Shown piece by piece: positions 25,193-33,593 of a stretch of DNA of 64,000 nucleotides. The DNA comes from Georgenia_B sunbinii (GTDB taxonomy: Bacteria > Actinomycetota > Actinomycetes > Actinomycetales > Actinomycetaceae): assembly GCF_036421855.1 (NCBI RefSeq), contig NZ_JAZGOK010000006.1. One strand, written 5' to 3'. How positions within the stretch are numbered: position 1 is the first letter of the stretch; each line of letters opens with the position of its first letter. Below the pieces are notes generated by a model that was not told where the DNA came from, searched no databases, and saw nothing but the letters and a program-made list of their open reading frames with translations. The translations under genes were made by a program, and so were the position numbers.

Positions 25193-25612
25193 TCAGCCGT
25201 GCTGCGGCTGCGGCAGGGCGAACGGGTCGTGGCGCACCGCGGAGACCGGCACGATCTGGCGACCCAGCGGGACGAGGGCCAGCGGGATCATCTTCCAGCA
25301 GGCGATGCCGAACGGGATCCCGACGATGGTCACGCAGAGGAGGAGCCCGGCGACCAGGTGCGCGATCGCCAGCTCCCAGCCGAGCACGATGATCCACACG
25401 ATGTTGCCGATGATCGACCAGATCCCCGCCTCGCGCCGCCACACGGCTGTCCGCCCGAAGGGCCACAGCACGAACCCGGCCAGCCGGAACGAGGCGATCC
25501 CGAACGGGATGGTGACGATGAGGATGCACGCGATCACGCCCGCGACGGCGTAGCCGAGCGCGAGCCACCAGCCGGCGAGGATGAACCACAGGACGTTGCC
25601 GACGGTGCGCAT
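25193..25612 (-). CDS. yccF: YccF domain membrane protein
   Basis: 139 aa small inner-membrane protein with two copies of the YccF repeat: NVLWFILAGWWLALGYAVAG then IVTIPFGIASFRLA in the first half, and NIVWIIVLGWELAIAHLVAG then IVGIPFGIACWKM in the second half. Each repeat gives two membrane helices ending in the conserved PFG motif, so four helices in all. The function of YccF is not established. ATG 25612 matches the family N-terminus. Convergent with the HAD gene. Confidence 0.92.
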   Translation of the reverse strand: MRTVGNVLWFILAGWWLALGYAVAGVIACILIVTIPFGIASFRLAGFVLWPFGRTAVWRREAGIWSIIGNIVWIIVLGWELAIAHLVAGLLLCVTIVGIPFGIACWKMIPLALVPLGRQIVPVSAVRHDPFALPQPQHG

Positions 25613-25676
25613 GGCAGGAGCGTAACGCTCCGCCGTCGCCCTGGAGCCGATCGAGGGCAGGCAGTACCGTCGGACG

Positions 25677-26738
25677 ATGGACCTGCCCGTGATGCCACCC
25701 GTCGCGCCGATGCTCGCCCGCTCGGTCAAGAACGTGCCCGACGGCGACTACCTGTACGAGCCGAAGTGGGACGGCTTTCGGGCCATCGTCTTCCGGGACG
25801 GCGACGACGTCGAGATCGCCAGCCGCAACGAGAAGCCGATCACGAGGTACTTCCCGGAGCTGGTGGTGGCACTGCGGGAGTCGCTGCCGCAGCGGTGCGT
25901 GGTCGACGGCGAGATCATCGCGGTCACCGGCGACCGCCTCGACTTCGACGTGCTCAGCCAGCGGATCCACCCGGCGGAGTCACGGGTGAGGATGCTGTCG
26001 GTCGAGACACCGGCGTCGTTCGTCGCCTTCGACCTGCTCGCGCTGGACGACGAGGACCTCACCGGCCGGCCGATGGCCGAGCGCCGCGCCCGGCTCGAGG
26101 AGGCGCTGGCCGGGGCCGTGGCACCGATCCACCTCACCCGCATCACCCGGGACGTGGGCACCGCCCGCGGCTGGCTCGACCTGTTCGAGGGCGCCGGGCT
26201 CGACGGCGTGGTGAGCAAGCCGCTCGACAGCAGCTACCAGCCCGGCAAGCGGACGATGCTCAAGACCAAGCATGAGCGGACCGCCGACTGCGTGGTCGCC
26301 GGTTTCCGCTGGCACAAGTCCGGGCCGGTGGTCGGCTCGCTGCTGCTGGGCCTGTACAACGACGACGGTGCGCTGCAGCACGTAGGCGTGGTGGCGGCGT
26401 TCTCGATGAAGCGCCGTGAGGAGCTGGTGGCCGAGCTGGAGCCGCTGCGTGCCGCCGACGGCGAGGACCACCCGTGGTCGAGCTGGCAGGACGCCGCCGC
26501 ACACGAGAAGGGCCGGCTGCCCGGCGCGGAGAGCCGCTGGAGCTCCGGCAAGGACATGTCCTTCGTGCCGCTGCGCCCCGAGCTGGTGGTGGAGGTGGCC
26601 TACGACCACATGGAGGGCACCCGGTTCCGCCACACCGGCCAGTTCCGCCGGTGGCGTCCCGACCGCGACCCGCGCTCCTGCACCTACGAGCAGCTCGAGG
26701 AGCCGGTCCAGTTCGACCTCGCCGACGTGCTGGGCTGA
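25677..26738 (+). CDS. ligC: ATP-dependent DNA ligase (LigC type)
   Basis: 353 aa, nucleotidyltransferase plus OB-fold only, the size of LigC. Motif I is EPKWDGFRA with the adenylated lysine Lys30; other motifs are SRNEKPITRYFPE, VVDGEII, VAFDLLALDDEDLTGRP, LDGVVSKPLDSSYQPGKRT and MLKTKHERTADCVV. It seals nicks with ATP. In mycobacteria LigC works with Prim-PolC in excision repair; here the LigD-polymerase-like gene is the convergent neighbour (26883-27944), which supports the same partnership. No Ku gene is in the window. Confidence 0.93.
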   Translation: MDLPVMPPVAPMLARSVKNVPDGDYLYEPKWDGFRAIVFRDGDDVEIASRNEKPITRYFPELVVALRESLPQRCVVDGEIIAVTGDRLDFDVLSQRIHPAESRVRMLSVETPASFVAFDLLALDDEDLTGRPMAERRARLEEALAGAVAPIHLTRITRDVGTARGWLDLFEGAGLDGVVSKPLDSSYQPGKRTMLKTKHERTADCVVAGFRWHKSGPVVGSLLLGLYNDDGALQHVGVVAAFSMKRREELVAELEPLRAADGEDHPWSSWQDAAAHEKGRLPGAESRWSSGKDMSFVPLRPELVVEVAYDHMEGTRFRHTGQFRRWRPDRDPRSCTYEQLEEPVQFDLADVLG

Positions 26739-26755
26739 TGTCAGAAAAGTAAGGC

Positions 26756-26818
26756 GCCCCGCCCTGGTGGCGAGACCGGGACGGGGCTAGTGGCAATCCC
26801 GTGGAGGGGATTACCACC
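26756..26818. terminator. Two hairpins between convergent ligC and prim-pol genes
   Basis: GCCCCGCCC (26756-26764) pairs imperfectly with GGGACGGGGC (26778-26787), and GTGGCAATCCC (26790-26800) pairs with GGGATTACCAC (26808-26818) with one bulged base. They lie between the stops of two convergent genes and probably terminate both. Confidence 0.6.
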
Positions 26819-26882
26819 GGGACGAGCCTACCCCGCGCCGCGCCGGCCGTGAACTCGGGGCCGGTGGCCTGCCGGCCCGGCG

Positions 26883-27944
26883 CTACTCGGCGTCACGACG
26901 TTTCCGGCTCGGCTGCACCCGGGCGGGTTCGCCTGGCATCTTGGGGTACTCCGGCGGGTAGGGCATGTCCGTGACGCCGTCGGCCTCGTCGCGGGCGTAG
27001 GCCTCGAGGAGCGGCGTGAGGTCGTGGGCGACGTCGTCGATCGTCGCGTGCAGGTCGCCCAGCTCGGCGAACCGGGCGGGCATGGTGCGCACCGTGAGGT
27101 CGCGGGGGTCGACGTCGTCGAGCTCGTCCCAGGTGACCGGCGCGGAGACCGGCGCGTGGGCGCGGGCCCGCACGCTGTAGGCGCTGGCGATGGTGCGGTC
27201 GCGGGCGTTCTGGTTGTAGTCGACGAAGATCCGCTCGCCGCGCTCCTCCTTCCACCAGTTGGTGGTGACCTTGCCCGGCATCCGGCGCTCGAGCTCGCGG
27301 CCGAGGGCGATCGCGGCGTGCCGGACCTGGGTGAAGTCCCACAGCGGTTCCAGCCGGACGTAGATGTGCACGCCGCGGTTGCCGGACGTCTTGGGGTAGC
27401 CGGTCCAGCCGAGCTCGGCGAGGTACTCGCGCAGCACCCGTCCCACGGCGACGGCGTCGGCGAAGTCGGTGCCCGGCTGCGGGTCGAGGTCGATGCGCAG
27501 CTCGTCGGGGTGGTCGACGTCGCCGCGACGGACCGGCCACGGATGGAAGGTGATGGTGCCGAGGTTGACCGCCCAGGCGACGGCGGCCAGGTCGGTGGGG
27601 CACAGCTCGTCGGCGGTGCGGCCGCTGGGGAAGGCGATACGGGCGGTCTCGATCCAGTCCGGCACACCCCGGGCAGGGACGCGCTTCTGGTAGAACGCGT
27701 CGCCATGAGGGTCGGCGCGGGTCGCGAGCTTCATGTCGTCGCTGACACCCTTCGGCCAGCGCTCGAGGGTGACCGGCCGGTCTCGCAGCGCCCGCAGGAT
27801 CCCTTCACCCACGCTGAGGTAGTACTCCATGAGCTCACGCTTGGTGATGCCCGGCTCGGCGAAGTAGACGCGGTCCGAGCTGGTCAGCCGGACCGTCCTG
27901 CCCGCGACCTCGAGCTCGACTGCCGGTGTTCGCGACGCTGCCAT
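26883..27944 (-). CDS. LigD polymerase-domain-like primase-polymerase (Prim-PolC type)
   Basis: 353 aa archaeo-eukaryotic-primase-like polymerase, stand-alone. Landmarks: VYFAEPGITKRELMEYYL, RPVTLERWPKGV, FHPWPVRRGDVDHPDELRID, the metal-binding LRIDLDPQPG, KTSGNRGVHIYVRLEP and IFVDYNQNARDRTIASAYSV. Such proteins fill short gaps, adding ribonucleotides or deoxynucleotides before ligation. Ligase and nuclease domains of full LigD are absent, as in mycobacterial Prim-PolC. Convergent with ligC. The C-terminus carries a basic tail (ARVQPSRKRRD). Confidence 0.92.
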   Translation of the reverse strand: MAASRTPAVELEVAGRTVRLTSSDRVYFAEPGITKRELMEYYLSVGEGILRALRDRPVTLERWPKGVSDDMKLATRADPHGDAFYQKRVPARGVPDWIETARIAFPSGRTADELCPTDLAAVAWAVNLGTITFHPWPVRRGDVDHPDELRIDLDPQPGTDFADAVAVGRVLREYLAELGWTGYPKTSGNRGVHIYVRLEPLWDFTQVRHAAIALGRELERRMPGKVTTNWWKEERGERIFVDYNQNARDRTIASAYSVRARAHAPVSAPVTWDELDDVDPRDLTVRTMPARFAELGDLHATIDDVAHDLTPLLEAYARDEADGVTDMPYPPEYPKMPGEPARVQPSRKRRDAE

Positions 27945-27993
27945 GGCACGACGCTACCGCCGACGTGCTCCGAGCGGCAGTGCGACGTCCGTG

Positions 27994-28323
27994 TCAGTGG
28001 CGCCGTCGATGCCCGCTCCGGCGCCCGGCCGCAGCCCGCGCTACTGCCTCGGTCGCCGCCATCCAGGCAGCCATCGCGGCCGCGCCCACCTCGAACCACG
28101 GCAGCCGGGAGTCCCACCCAGCCGGCCCGGCCTTGGTCCGCAGCAGCGCCAGTCCGCCGACCAGGTTGGCCAGTCCCCACACGGCGTTGACGGCGGGTGA
28201 GGAGTTGCGGCCGGCGAGCGGCGTCAGGTGCCTGCGCCCCACGACGGCGGTGGCCAGGTGCGGGGCGCTGTTGGCCGCGAGGACCCCCGCGACCGCTGCC
28301 CACTTCTGCTGTGGTGTCGCCAT
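27994..28323 (-). CDS. Small membrane protein of unknown function
   Basis: 109 aa, starting MATPQQKWAAVAGVLAANSA. Three hydrophobic segments are visible: about 8-28, 46-66 (AVNAVWGLANLVGGLALL) and 80-100 (FEVGAAAMAAWMAATEAVAR), the last followed by an Arg/His tail. No enzyme motif. It looks like the small 3-4-helix DUF4267-like membrane proteins, but I cannot confirm that family. ATG 28323 is preferred because the upstream extension is Pro/Cys-rich noise. Confidence 0.6.
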   Translation of the reverse strand: MATPQQKWAAVAGVLAANSAPHLATAVVGRRHLTPLAGRNSSPAVNAVWGLANLVGGLALLRTKAGPAGWDSRLPWFEVGAAAMAAWMAATEAVARAAAGRRSGHRRRH

Positions 28324-28336
28324 GCGTCCAAGCGTC

Positions 28337-29107
28337 TCAAACCTGGGGCGGCGATGACCAGCCCCGGGTGGCATCTGCTGCCAGCCAGTCGGTGAACCGG
28401 AGCTCGCCGCGCGGGCCGTCCCGCAGGGGCAGCAGGGAACCATCGACCATCGCCCGGCCGGCACCGCCCGGGAACCGCACCGAGAGGATCGGACGCCGCA
28501 GCCCGCGCACGGCCGTCACCTGGTGGGCGAGGTCGACCAGCTCGAGCACCTGCGGTCCGGCGAGCTCGGCGGCCCTGCCTCGGGGCTCCCCCGCCGCCAG
28601 CCCCACCAGGTGCGCGGCGACCTCGGCGGCGGCTACCGGCTGCATCAGCATCCGTGGGACGACGGCGACCGGGCCCGGGACACGGGCCATCGTCTGGTCG
28701 ACGAACTCGTGGAACTGCGTCGCACGCAGCACCGTCGTCGGCACCGGGCCGGCGAGCGCGACGTCCTCCTGGCGCAGCTTGGCGCGGTAGTAGCCGAGCG
28801 GCGACCGGTCGACGCCGACGATGGAGAGGACGACGTGGTGCCGGACCCCGGCGCGCCGTCCGGCAAGCATGAGGTGCTTCGTCGCGGTGACGAAGAAGCG
28901 CTCCGCCGTCGTCCGCGACAGCGTCGTCACGTTGCTGACGTCGACGACGGTGTCCACGCCCGCGAGCGCGGCATCGACGCCCTGCCCGGTGCTCAGGTCC
29001 ACTCCGCGCGACCGGGCGAGCACGACCGGCTCGTGCCCCGCCGTCGTGACGGCGTCGACGACGTGCCTCCCGACAGTTCCGGTCCCACCCGCGATGGCGA
29101 TCCTCAT
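28337..29107 (-). CDS. NmrA-like NAD(P)-binding protein (atypical SDR)
   Basis: 256 aa Rossmann protein with the N-terminal dinucleotide motif IAIAGGTGTVGRHVV (GxxGxxG), VDTVVDVSN and HHVVLSIVGVDRSPLGYYRA, where the YYRAK segment occupies the place of the SDR Tyr-x-x-x-Lys. The group includes NAD(P)H sensors and small oxidoreductases; the substrate is not clear. It lies 14 nt upstream of the small membrane protein gene on the same strand, so the two may be cotranscribed. Confidence 0.85.
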   Translation of the reverse strand: MRIAIAGGTGTVGRHVVDAVTTAGHEPVVLARSRGVDLSTGQGVDAALAGVDTVVDVSNVTTLSRTTAERFFVTATKHLMLAGRRAGVRHHVVLSIVGVDRSPLGYYRAKLRQEDVALAGPVPTTVLRATQFHEFVDQTMARVPGPVAVVPRMLMQPVAAAEVAAHLVGLAAGEPRGRAAELAGPQVLELVDLAHQVTAVRGLRRPILSVRFPGGAGRAMVDGSLLPLRDGPRGELRFTDWLAADATRGWSSPPQV

Positions 29108-29162
29108 CTATCGATGCAATCACGCGGGACGGCGGATGTCACGGGTCGAGCACCGCGAGCGC

Positions 29163-29696
29163 TCACAGCTCGACGGTGTACTCCTGCAGCTCAACGACCT
29201 CACCGGATGGAGCGGTTCCAACGGCCGGCTCCTCGCGGGGCCGGAATCCCGCACTCTGCAGAATGCGGCGTGAGGCAACGTTGCCGACGGCCGTGCGGGC
29301 ACGCAACGTGGCGAGCCCACAGCCCCGGGCAAGGTCCTTGCCGAGCTCGAGGCCCATCGTGGCAGCTCCTCGGCCGCGGCCGTCCGGGGCCAGCCAGAAC
29401 CCGATCTCCGCGGTCTCAACCGTCACGTCGAACAGCACGAGGCTGCCGAGGAACGCGTCGGTGCCCCGGTCGGCGATCGCCAGGACGGCGAGTGTGCCGG
29501 CCGCGAGGCCGGCGGCGATCTCGGCGTCGATGAGCTGGCGGACACGTTCGGCCGTGTACTGAGGTTCGGGCAGATGGCCGAACCTGCGGACGTCGGGGTC
29601 GGTGGTGCCGGTCGCGTACGCCGACGCGTCGCGGTGGGCGAGCCCGCGGAGCGTGACGGAGTCCCGGGATCGTGGCAGGAGTGCGGTCAAGTCCAT
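29163..29696 (-). CDS. GNAT family N-acetyltransferase (RimJ/RimL-like)
   Basis: 177 aa. The acetyl-CoA-binding core is GFWLAPDGRGRGAATMGLEL, with a preceding beta-strand (LGSLVLFDVTVETAEI) and the C-terminal IILQ-type segment (VGNVASRRILQSAGF). The layout is that of RimJ-like enzymes acetylating protein N-termini or small molecules. Substrate unknown. ATG 29696 gives a standard N-terminus. The 251 nt upstream (29697-29947) is lower in GC than its surroundings and I see no gene in it. Confidence 0.85.
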   Translation of the reverse strand: MDLTALLPRSRDSVTLRGLAHRDASAYATGTTDPDVRRFGHLPEPQYTAERVRQLIDAEIAAGLAAGTLAVLAIADRGTDAFLGSLVLFDVTVETAEIGFWLAPDGRGRGAATMGLELGKDLARGCGLATLRARTAVGNVASRRILQSAGFRPREEPAVGTAPSGEVVELQEYTVEL

Positions 29697-29947
29697 CGTG
29701 GCAACCTAGCAACGCCCCGTCGGCGGTGACGCGACGCGGACCTCTGCGGCACGTCAGGACCGGCCCGGCAGCCGCCTCTCGGCGCGTGGCCGCTCGTAGC
29801 GGCGAATTTTGGAGCCCGGGGGTCTGACCGGGCCGGTCACAAGCATCAACCTCGGAAGGTCTGAAACAATTCCCGGCACCGAGCGACCTGCAGACGAACA
29901 GTCGGTGAACTCTTTGGCGATACCCGTGAACTGCGGCGTGCGGGCCG

Positions 29948-30892
29948 GTGGACCGTGGCACCGTCGGCAGCGTGAACGAGACACGGGGAACCTCCGGGGT
30001 GGAGGCGGCGCTGCAGCTCGCCGCCGATGCGATCGCGCAGGGCGATGCCACCGCGATCGAGAAGCACATGCTGGCAGCCTGGGACCTGCTCGCGCTGCCC
30101 AAGGTCGAGGACGAGTACGGCGGCACCCTCGCCGTCGAGCTCACCGAGCTGTACCGCGACCTGGGCCGCCCCGCAGAGGCGCGGCGCTGGCTGGCCGTCG
30201 CTCGGGAGGCCTACGGCCCAGACCCTGACACGCACACCGAGTTCCTCGCCGGCACCGTCCACTACGCCGCCGGCGAGATCGACGAGGCATTGGTCGTCTT
30301 CAACGGTCTCTACACCCGGTGGAACACCCGGCCGTTCCACGAGGAGCCCCCGCAGTACCTTGCCGCCGTCCTCGCCCACCGTGCCGGCGAGCCGGTCGCC
30401 GTCGAACCCGTCGTCGGGCCCTTCACGCGGCTGCGCGCCGATGCCCCGCACACCGATCCGGCCGCGGCCGACCCGCACCCGCAGGACGCGATGGACCGGG
30501 TGGAGGAGCTGTGCGACCTCGGCGACGTGCAGGCCGAGGCCAGTGACTACCGCGGCGCCGTGGCGACCTGGACCGAGGCGCTGGCCCTGCTGCCCGGGCC
30601 GCGGACCGAGTGGGGCGAGGCGACCTGGCTGTATGCCTCCCTCGGCGACGCGTACTTCCAGCTCGGTGACGACGCGGCCGCGCAGGCGGCCCTGTTCGAC
30701 GCGCTCGGCTCCCCCGACGGCGCCGCCACCGGCTACGTCCACTACATGCTGGGTGTGAGCATGCTCCGCACCGACGATGCCCGCGCCGTCGACCACCTGC
30801 TGCGCGCCTACGCGCTGGAGGGCCAGGACATCTTCGAGGACGACGGCGAGACCGGAGCAGCCGCCCTACGCACCATCGAGCAGCTCATCTGA
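29948..30892 (+). CDS. TPR-like protein of unknown function
   Basis: 314 aa, soluble, alpha-helical. Helix-turn-helix repeats resemble tetratricopeptide repeats: YRDLGRPAEARRWLAVAREA, EFLAGTVHYAAGEIDEALVV, DVQAEASDYRGAVATWTEAL and SLGDAYFQLGDDAAAQAALF. It probably acts as a protein-binding scaffold. The start is uncertain: GTG 29948 is used, but GTG 29972 is equally plausible and neither has a clear ribosome-binding site. It overlaps the next gene by TGATG (stop 30890-30892, ATG 30892), so the two are coupled. Confidence 0.7.
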   Translation: MDRGTVGSVNETRGTSGVEAALQLAADAIAQGDATAIEKHMLAAWDLLALPKVEDEYGGTLAVELTELYRDLGRPAEARRWLAVAREAYGPDPDTHTEFLAGTVHYAAGEIDEALVVFNGLYTRWNTRPFHEEPPQYLAAVLAHRAGEPVAVEPVVGPFTRLRADAPHTDPAAADPHPQDAMDRVEELCDLGDVQAEASDYRGAVATWTEALALLPGPRTEWGEATWLYASLGDAYFQLGDDAAAQAALFDALGSPDGAATGYVHYMLGVSMLRTDDARAVDHLLRAYALEGQDIFEDDGETGAAALRTIEQLI

Positions 30893-31547
30893 TGCGCCAG
30901 CGGCCGCCAGAGCTCCGTCTCGCCGTGAGTCCTCCCGCGAGGACGACGCGGCTCACCGCTGCCACGCTCGTGTCAGCGGCGTTCGGTGCGGGGGCCGTCA
31001 CCGCGGTCGGCTGCGCCGTCGTCCGCGGCTTCGACGGCCCGTCGGTGCTCGCCACCGTGGGCGCGCTGCTCGTGTCGATCGTCGCGGTGCTGCTGAGCCG
31101 CACCGGGGTGAACCGCCTCTACGGCAACGACCCGGCCGCGCCCGCCGTGACGGGCTGCTCACCACCGCCTGGGTGGTCTCGGCCAAGGCCCTCTCGGACG
31201 ACGACGGGACGAACCTCCTGGTGCGGTGGCAGGTGCTCGTGGCGGCGGTGGCCGGGCCGCCCTACCTGACGCAGACGATCGCCACCATCAACGTGGCCGA
31301 CATGCCTACCCGGGCCAAGGGTGCCGTCGTTGCGGTCCGGGTCCACCCGGAGCAGCCTGGGGTGGTGGTGATCGTCGATGACGAGGCGCCCGGGCCGCCG
31401 CCGGTGCTGCCGTCCACCACGCCCACCGAGCACGACGGCAAGCCGCTGCCGGTCCGCGGCTGGTCGCTGCCCGGCCCGGCCGCCGGGCTGCTCGTGCTGC
31501 TGGCGTTGCTCGCCGGGGCGGGCGCGACGCTCGCGCTGCTGCGCTGA
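30892..31547 (+). pseudogene. Membrane protein gene with a frameshift
   Basis: The gene starts at ATG 30892, overlapping the TPR gene. The first ~85 codons give two membrane helices (LTAATLVSAAFGAGAVTAVG and VLATVGALLVSIVAVLLS). Near 31140-31150 the sensible protein moves to another frame: downstream of GACGGGCTGCTC (31149) the second frame reads DGLLTTAWVVSAKALSDDDG and continues through a soluble domain to a C-terminal helix (GPAAGLLVLLALLAGAGATL) and stop at 31547. Neither frame alone makes a sensible protein. One extra base (or two missing) restores a single ~218-aa protein. It may be a true pseudogene, a sequencing error or, less likely, recoding; there is no slippery heptamer. Family not recognised. 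Confidence 0.65.
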
Positions 31548-31689
31548 CGCTGCCTCGTGCTGTCCCGGCACGAAGTGGGTGCCGGTGAAGTGCCTCAGGC
31601 CCAACCGGGCCGTCCTCGCTGAATGTCCCGTCGTCGGCCGAGCGCCTGCCCGGCTCCGGGCGCGTGGCGATGCGGGAGATACTGGACCC

Positions 31690-33576
31690 GTGCCTTCCTC
31701 TTCCATCCCCCGTGTCCGCGCTTCGGAGCTGCAGGGCCGCGGCTGGCTCAACACCGGCGGCCGCGACCTGTCTCTGGCGGGACTCCGCGGCAAGATCGTC
31801 CTCCTCGACTTCTGGACCTTCTGCTGCATCAACTGCCTGCACGTCATCGACGAGCTGCGCGAGCTCGAGGAGAAGTACCACGACGTCCTGGTGACCATCG
31901 GCGTCCACTCCCCCAAGTTCGTCCACGAGGCCGACCCGGACGCCCTGGTCGCCGCCGTCGAGCGCTACGACGTCGCCCACCCGGTCCTCGACGACCCCGA
32001 GCTCATCACCTGGAAGGCGTACACCGCCCGGGCCTGGCCCACTTTGGTGCTCATCGACCCGGAGGGCTACATCGTCGGCCACATGGCTGGCGAGGGCCAC
32101 ACCCCGAACATCGCGGTGGCCATCGAACAGCTCGTCGCCGACCACGAGGCCAACGGCACCCTCCACCGCGGTGACGGCCCGTACGTCGCGCCGGAGCCGA
32201 CGGCCGGCCTGCTGAAGTTCCCCGCCAAGGCGGTCGCGCTGCCTGGCGGCAACCTCCTCGTGGCCGACGCCGGCCACCACCGCGTCGTCGAGCTCGAGCC
32301 CGACGGCGAGACCCTCGTCCGCGCGATCGGCACCGGCGTGCGCGGCCGTACCGACGGCGCCGCTGACCGCGCCGAGCTCAACGAGCCGAACGGTCTGTGC
32401 CTCCTGCCGCCGGAGGTCGCCGAGCAGGTGGAGTACGACGTCGTCGTGGCCGACACCGTCAACCACCTCCTGCGCGGCGTTCGCCTCGCGGACGGCACGG
32501 TCACCACCCTCGCCGGCACCGGTGAGCAGTTCATGGTCGGCGCGCCGGACAACGTCCTGCCGGGCTCCGAGCCCGCCACCGAGGACTACGGTCCCGCGCG
32601 GCGCATCCGGCTGTCCTCCCCGTGGGACGTCGCCTGGTCCGACGCCGCGGGCGCCGTCGTCGTCGCGATGGCCGGCCATCACACGCTGTGGACCTTCGAC
32701 CCGCTCACCGGCTACCTCGCGCGGCTGGGCGGCACCATGAACGAGGGCCTCGTGGACGGCGTGCTGCGCCAGGCGTGGTTCGCCCAGCCGTCCGGGCTGT
32801 CGGTCGGCGAGGACGGCCGCCTCTGGCTGGCCGACGCCGAGACCTCCGCCCTGCGCTACGTCGACGTGCCGGCCGGCCAGGTGCGCACCGTCGTCGGGCA
32901 GGGGCTGTTCGACTTCGGCCACCGTGACGGTCCGGCCGCCGAGGCGCTGCTCCAGCACCCGCTCGGTGTTGCCGCGCTGCCGGACGGACGGGTGGCGGTC
33001 GCCGACACCTACAACGGCGCCGTGCGCCTGTACGACCCGGCCAACGGGCAGGTCAGCACCGTCGCCACCGGCCTCGCCGAGCCGTCGGGGCTGCTCGTGG
33101 CCGACGACGGCGCGTACCTGGTGGTCGTCGAATCCGCCGCGCACCGCCTCACCCGGGTGCCCGTCCCCGACGACGGTGCCCGGCACGACGGCGGCGCGCA
33201 CCGCACCCAGCGCCCGGTCACCGAGGTGGCGCCTCAGTTCACCCTGCGGGTGGTGTTCACGCCGCCGGCCGGGCAGAAGCTCGACGACCGCTTCGGGCCG
33301 TCGTCACAGCTCGCGGTCGCTGCCGAGGCGCTCGTCGCCGGCGGTGGCACCGGCACCGAACTCGAGCGGCTGGTGACGCTCAGCCTCGGATCGCTCGACG
33401 GCACCGTGGACGAGGACGGCCAGACGGTGCTGTCGGTGACCGCCAAGGCGGCCTCCTGCGACGCCGACCCGGCGGTGGAGTTCCCCGCCTGCCACCTCGC
33501 CTCCCAAGACTGGGGCATCCCGGTGCGGGTGGTCGAGGGCGGGCCGGCGGAGCTGGTGCTCAACCTGCACGGCTGA
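31690..33576 (+). CDS. Thioredoxin-like protein with NHL-repeat beta-propeller
   Basis: 628 aa from GTG 31690 (VPSSSIPRVRASELQG). Residues about 20-150 form a thioredoxin fold with the redox motif in FWTFCCINCLHV (Cys46-x-x-Cys49) and AWPTLVLIDPEG. The remainder has NHL-type propeller blades: LLVADAGHHRVVELEPDG, VVVADTVNHLLRGVRL, WLADAETSALRYVD and VAVADTYNGAVRLYDP. The domain order equals NHLRC2-type proteins, found in bacteria and animals. No signal peptide, so cytoplasmic. The exact partner is unknown. An in-frame GGGAG precedes the GTG by about 13 nt, and a TATACT-like box (GATACT) lies nearby. Confidence 0.88.
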   Translation: MPSSSIPRVRASELQGRGWLNTGGRDLSLAGLRGKIVLLDFWTFCCINCLHVIDELRELEEKYHDVLVTIGVHSPKFVHEADPDALVAAVERYDVAHPVLDDPELITWKAYTARAWPTLVLIDPEGYIVGHMAGEGHTPNIAVAIEQLVADHEANGTLHRGDGPYVAPEPTAGLLKFPAKAVALPGGNLLVADAGHHRVVELEPDGETLVRAIGTGVRGRTDGAADRAELNEPNGLCLLPPEVAEQVEYDVVVADTVNHLLRGVRLADGTVTTLAGTGEQFMVGAPDNVLPGSEPATEDYGPARRIRLSSPWDVAWSDAAGAVVVAMAGHHTLWTFDPLTGYLARLGGTMNEGLVDGVLRQAWFAQPSGLSVGEDGRLWLADAETSALRYVDVPAGQVRTVVGQGLFDFGHRDGPAAEALLQHPLGVAALPDGRVAVADTYNGAVRLYDPANGQVSTVATGLAEPSGLLVADDGAYLVVVESAAHRLTRVPVPDDGARHDGGAHRTQRPVTEVAPQFTLRVVFTPPAGQKLDDRFGPSSQLAVAAEALVAGGGTGTELERLVTLSLGSLDGTVDEDGQTVLSVTAKAASCDADPAVEFPACHLASQDWGIPVRVVEGGPAELVLNLHG

Positions 33577-33593
33577 GCCACCGTGGCGCCGCG

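Noticed and set aside
29697..29947. Possible gene or mobile element in the lower-GC gap upstream of the TPR gene
   Set aside because: No open frame with protein-like sequence, no terminal repeats.
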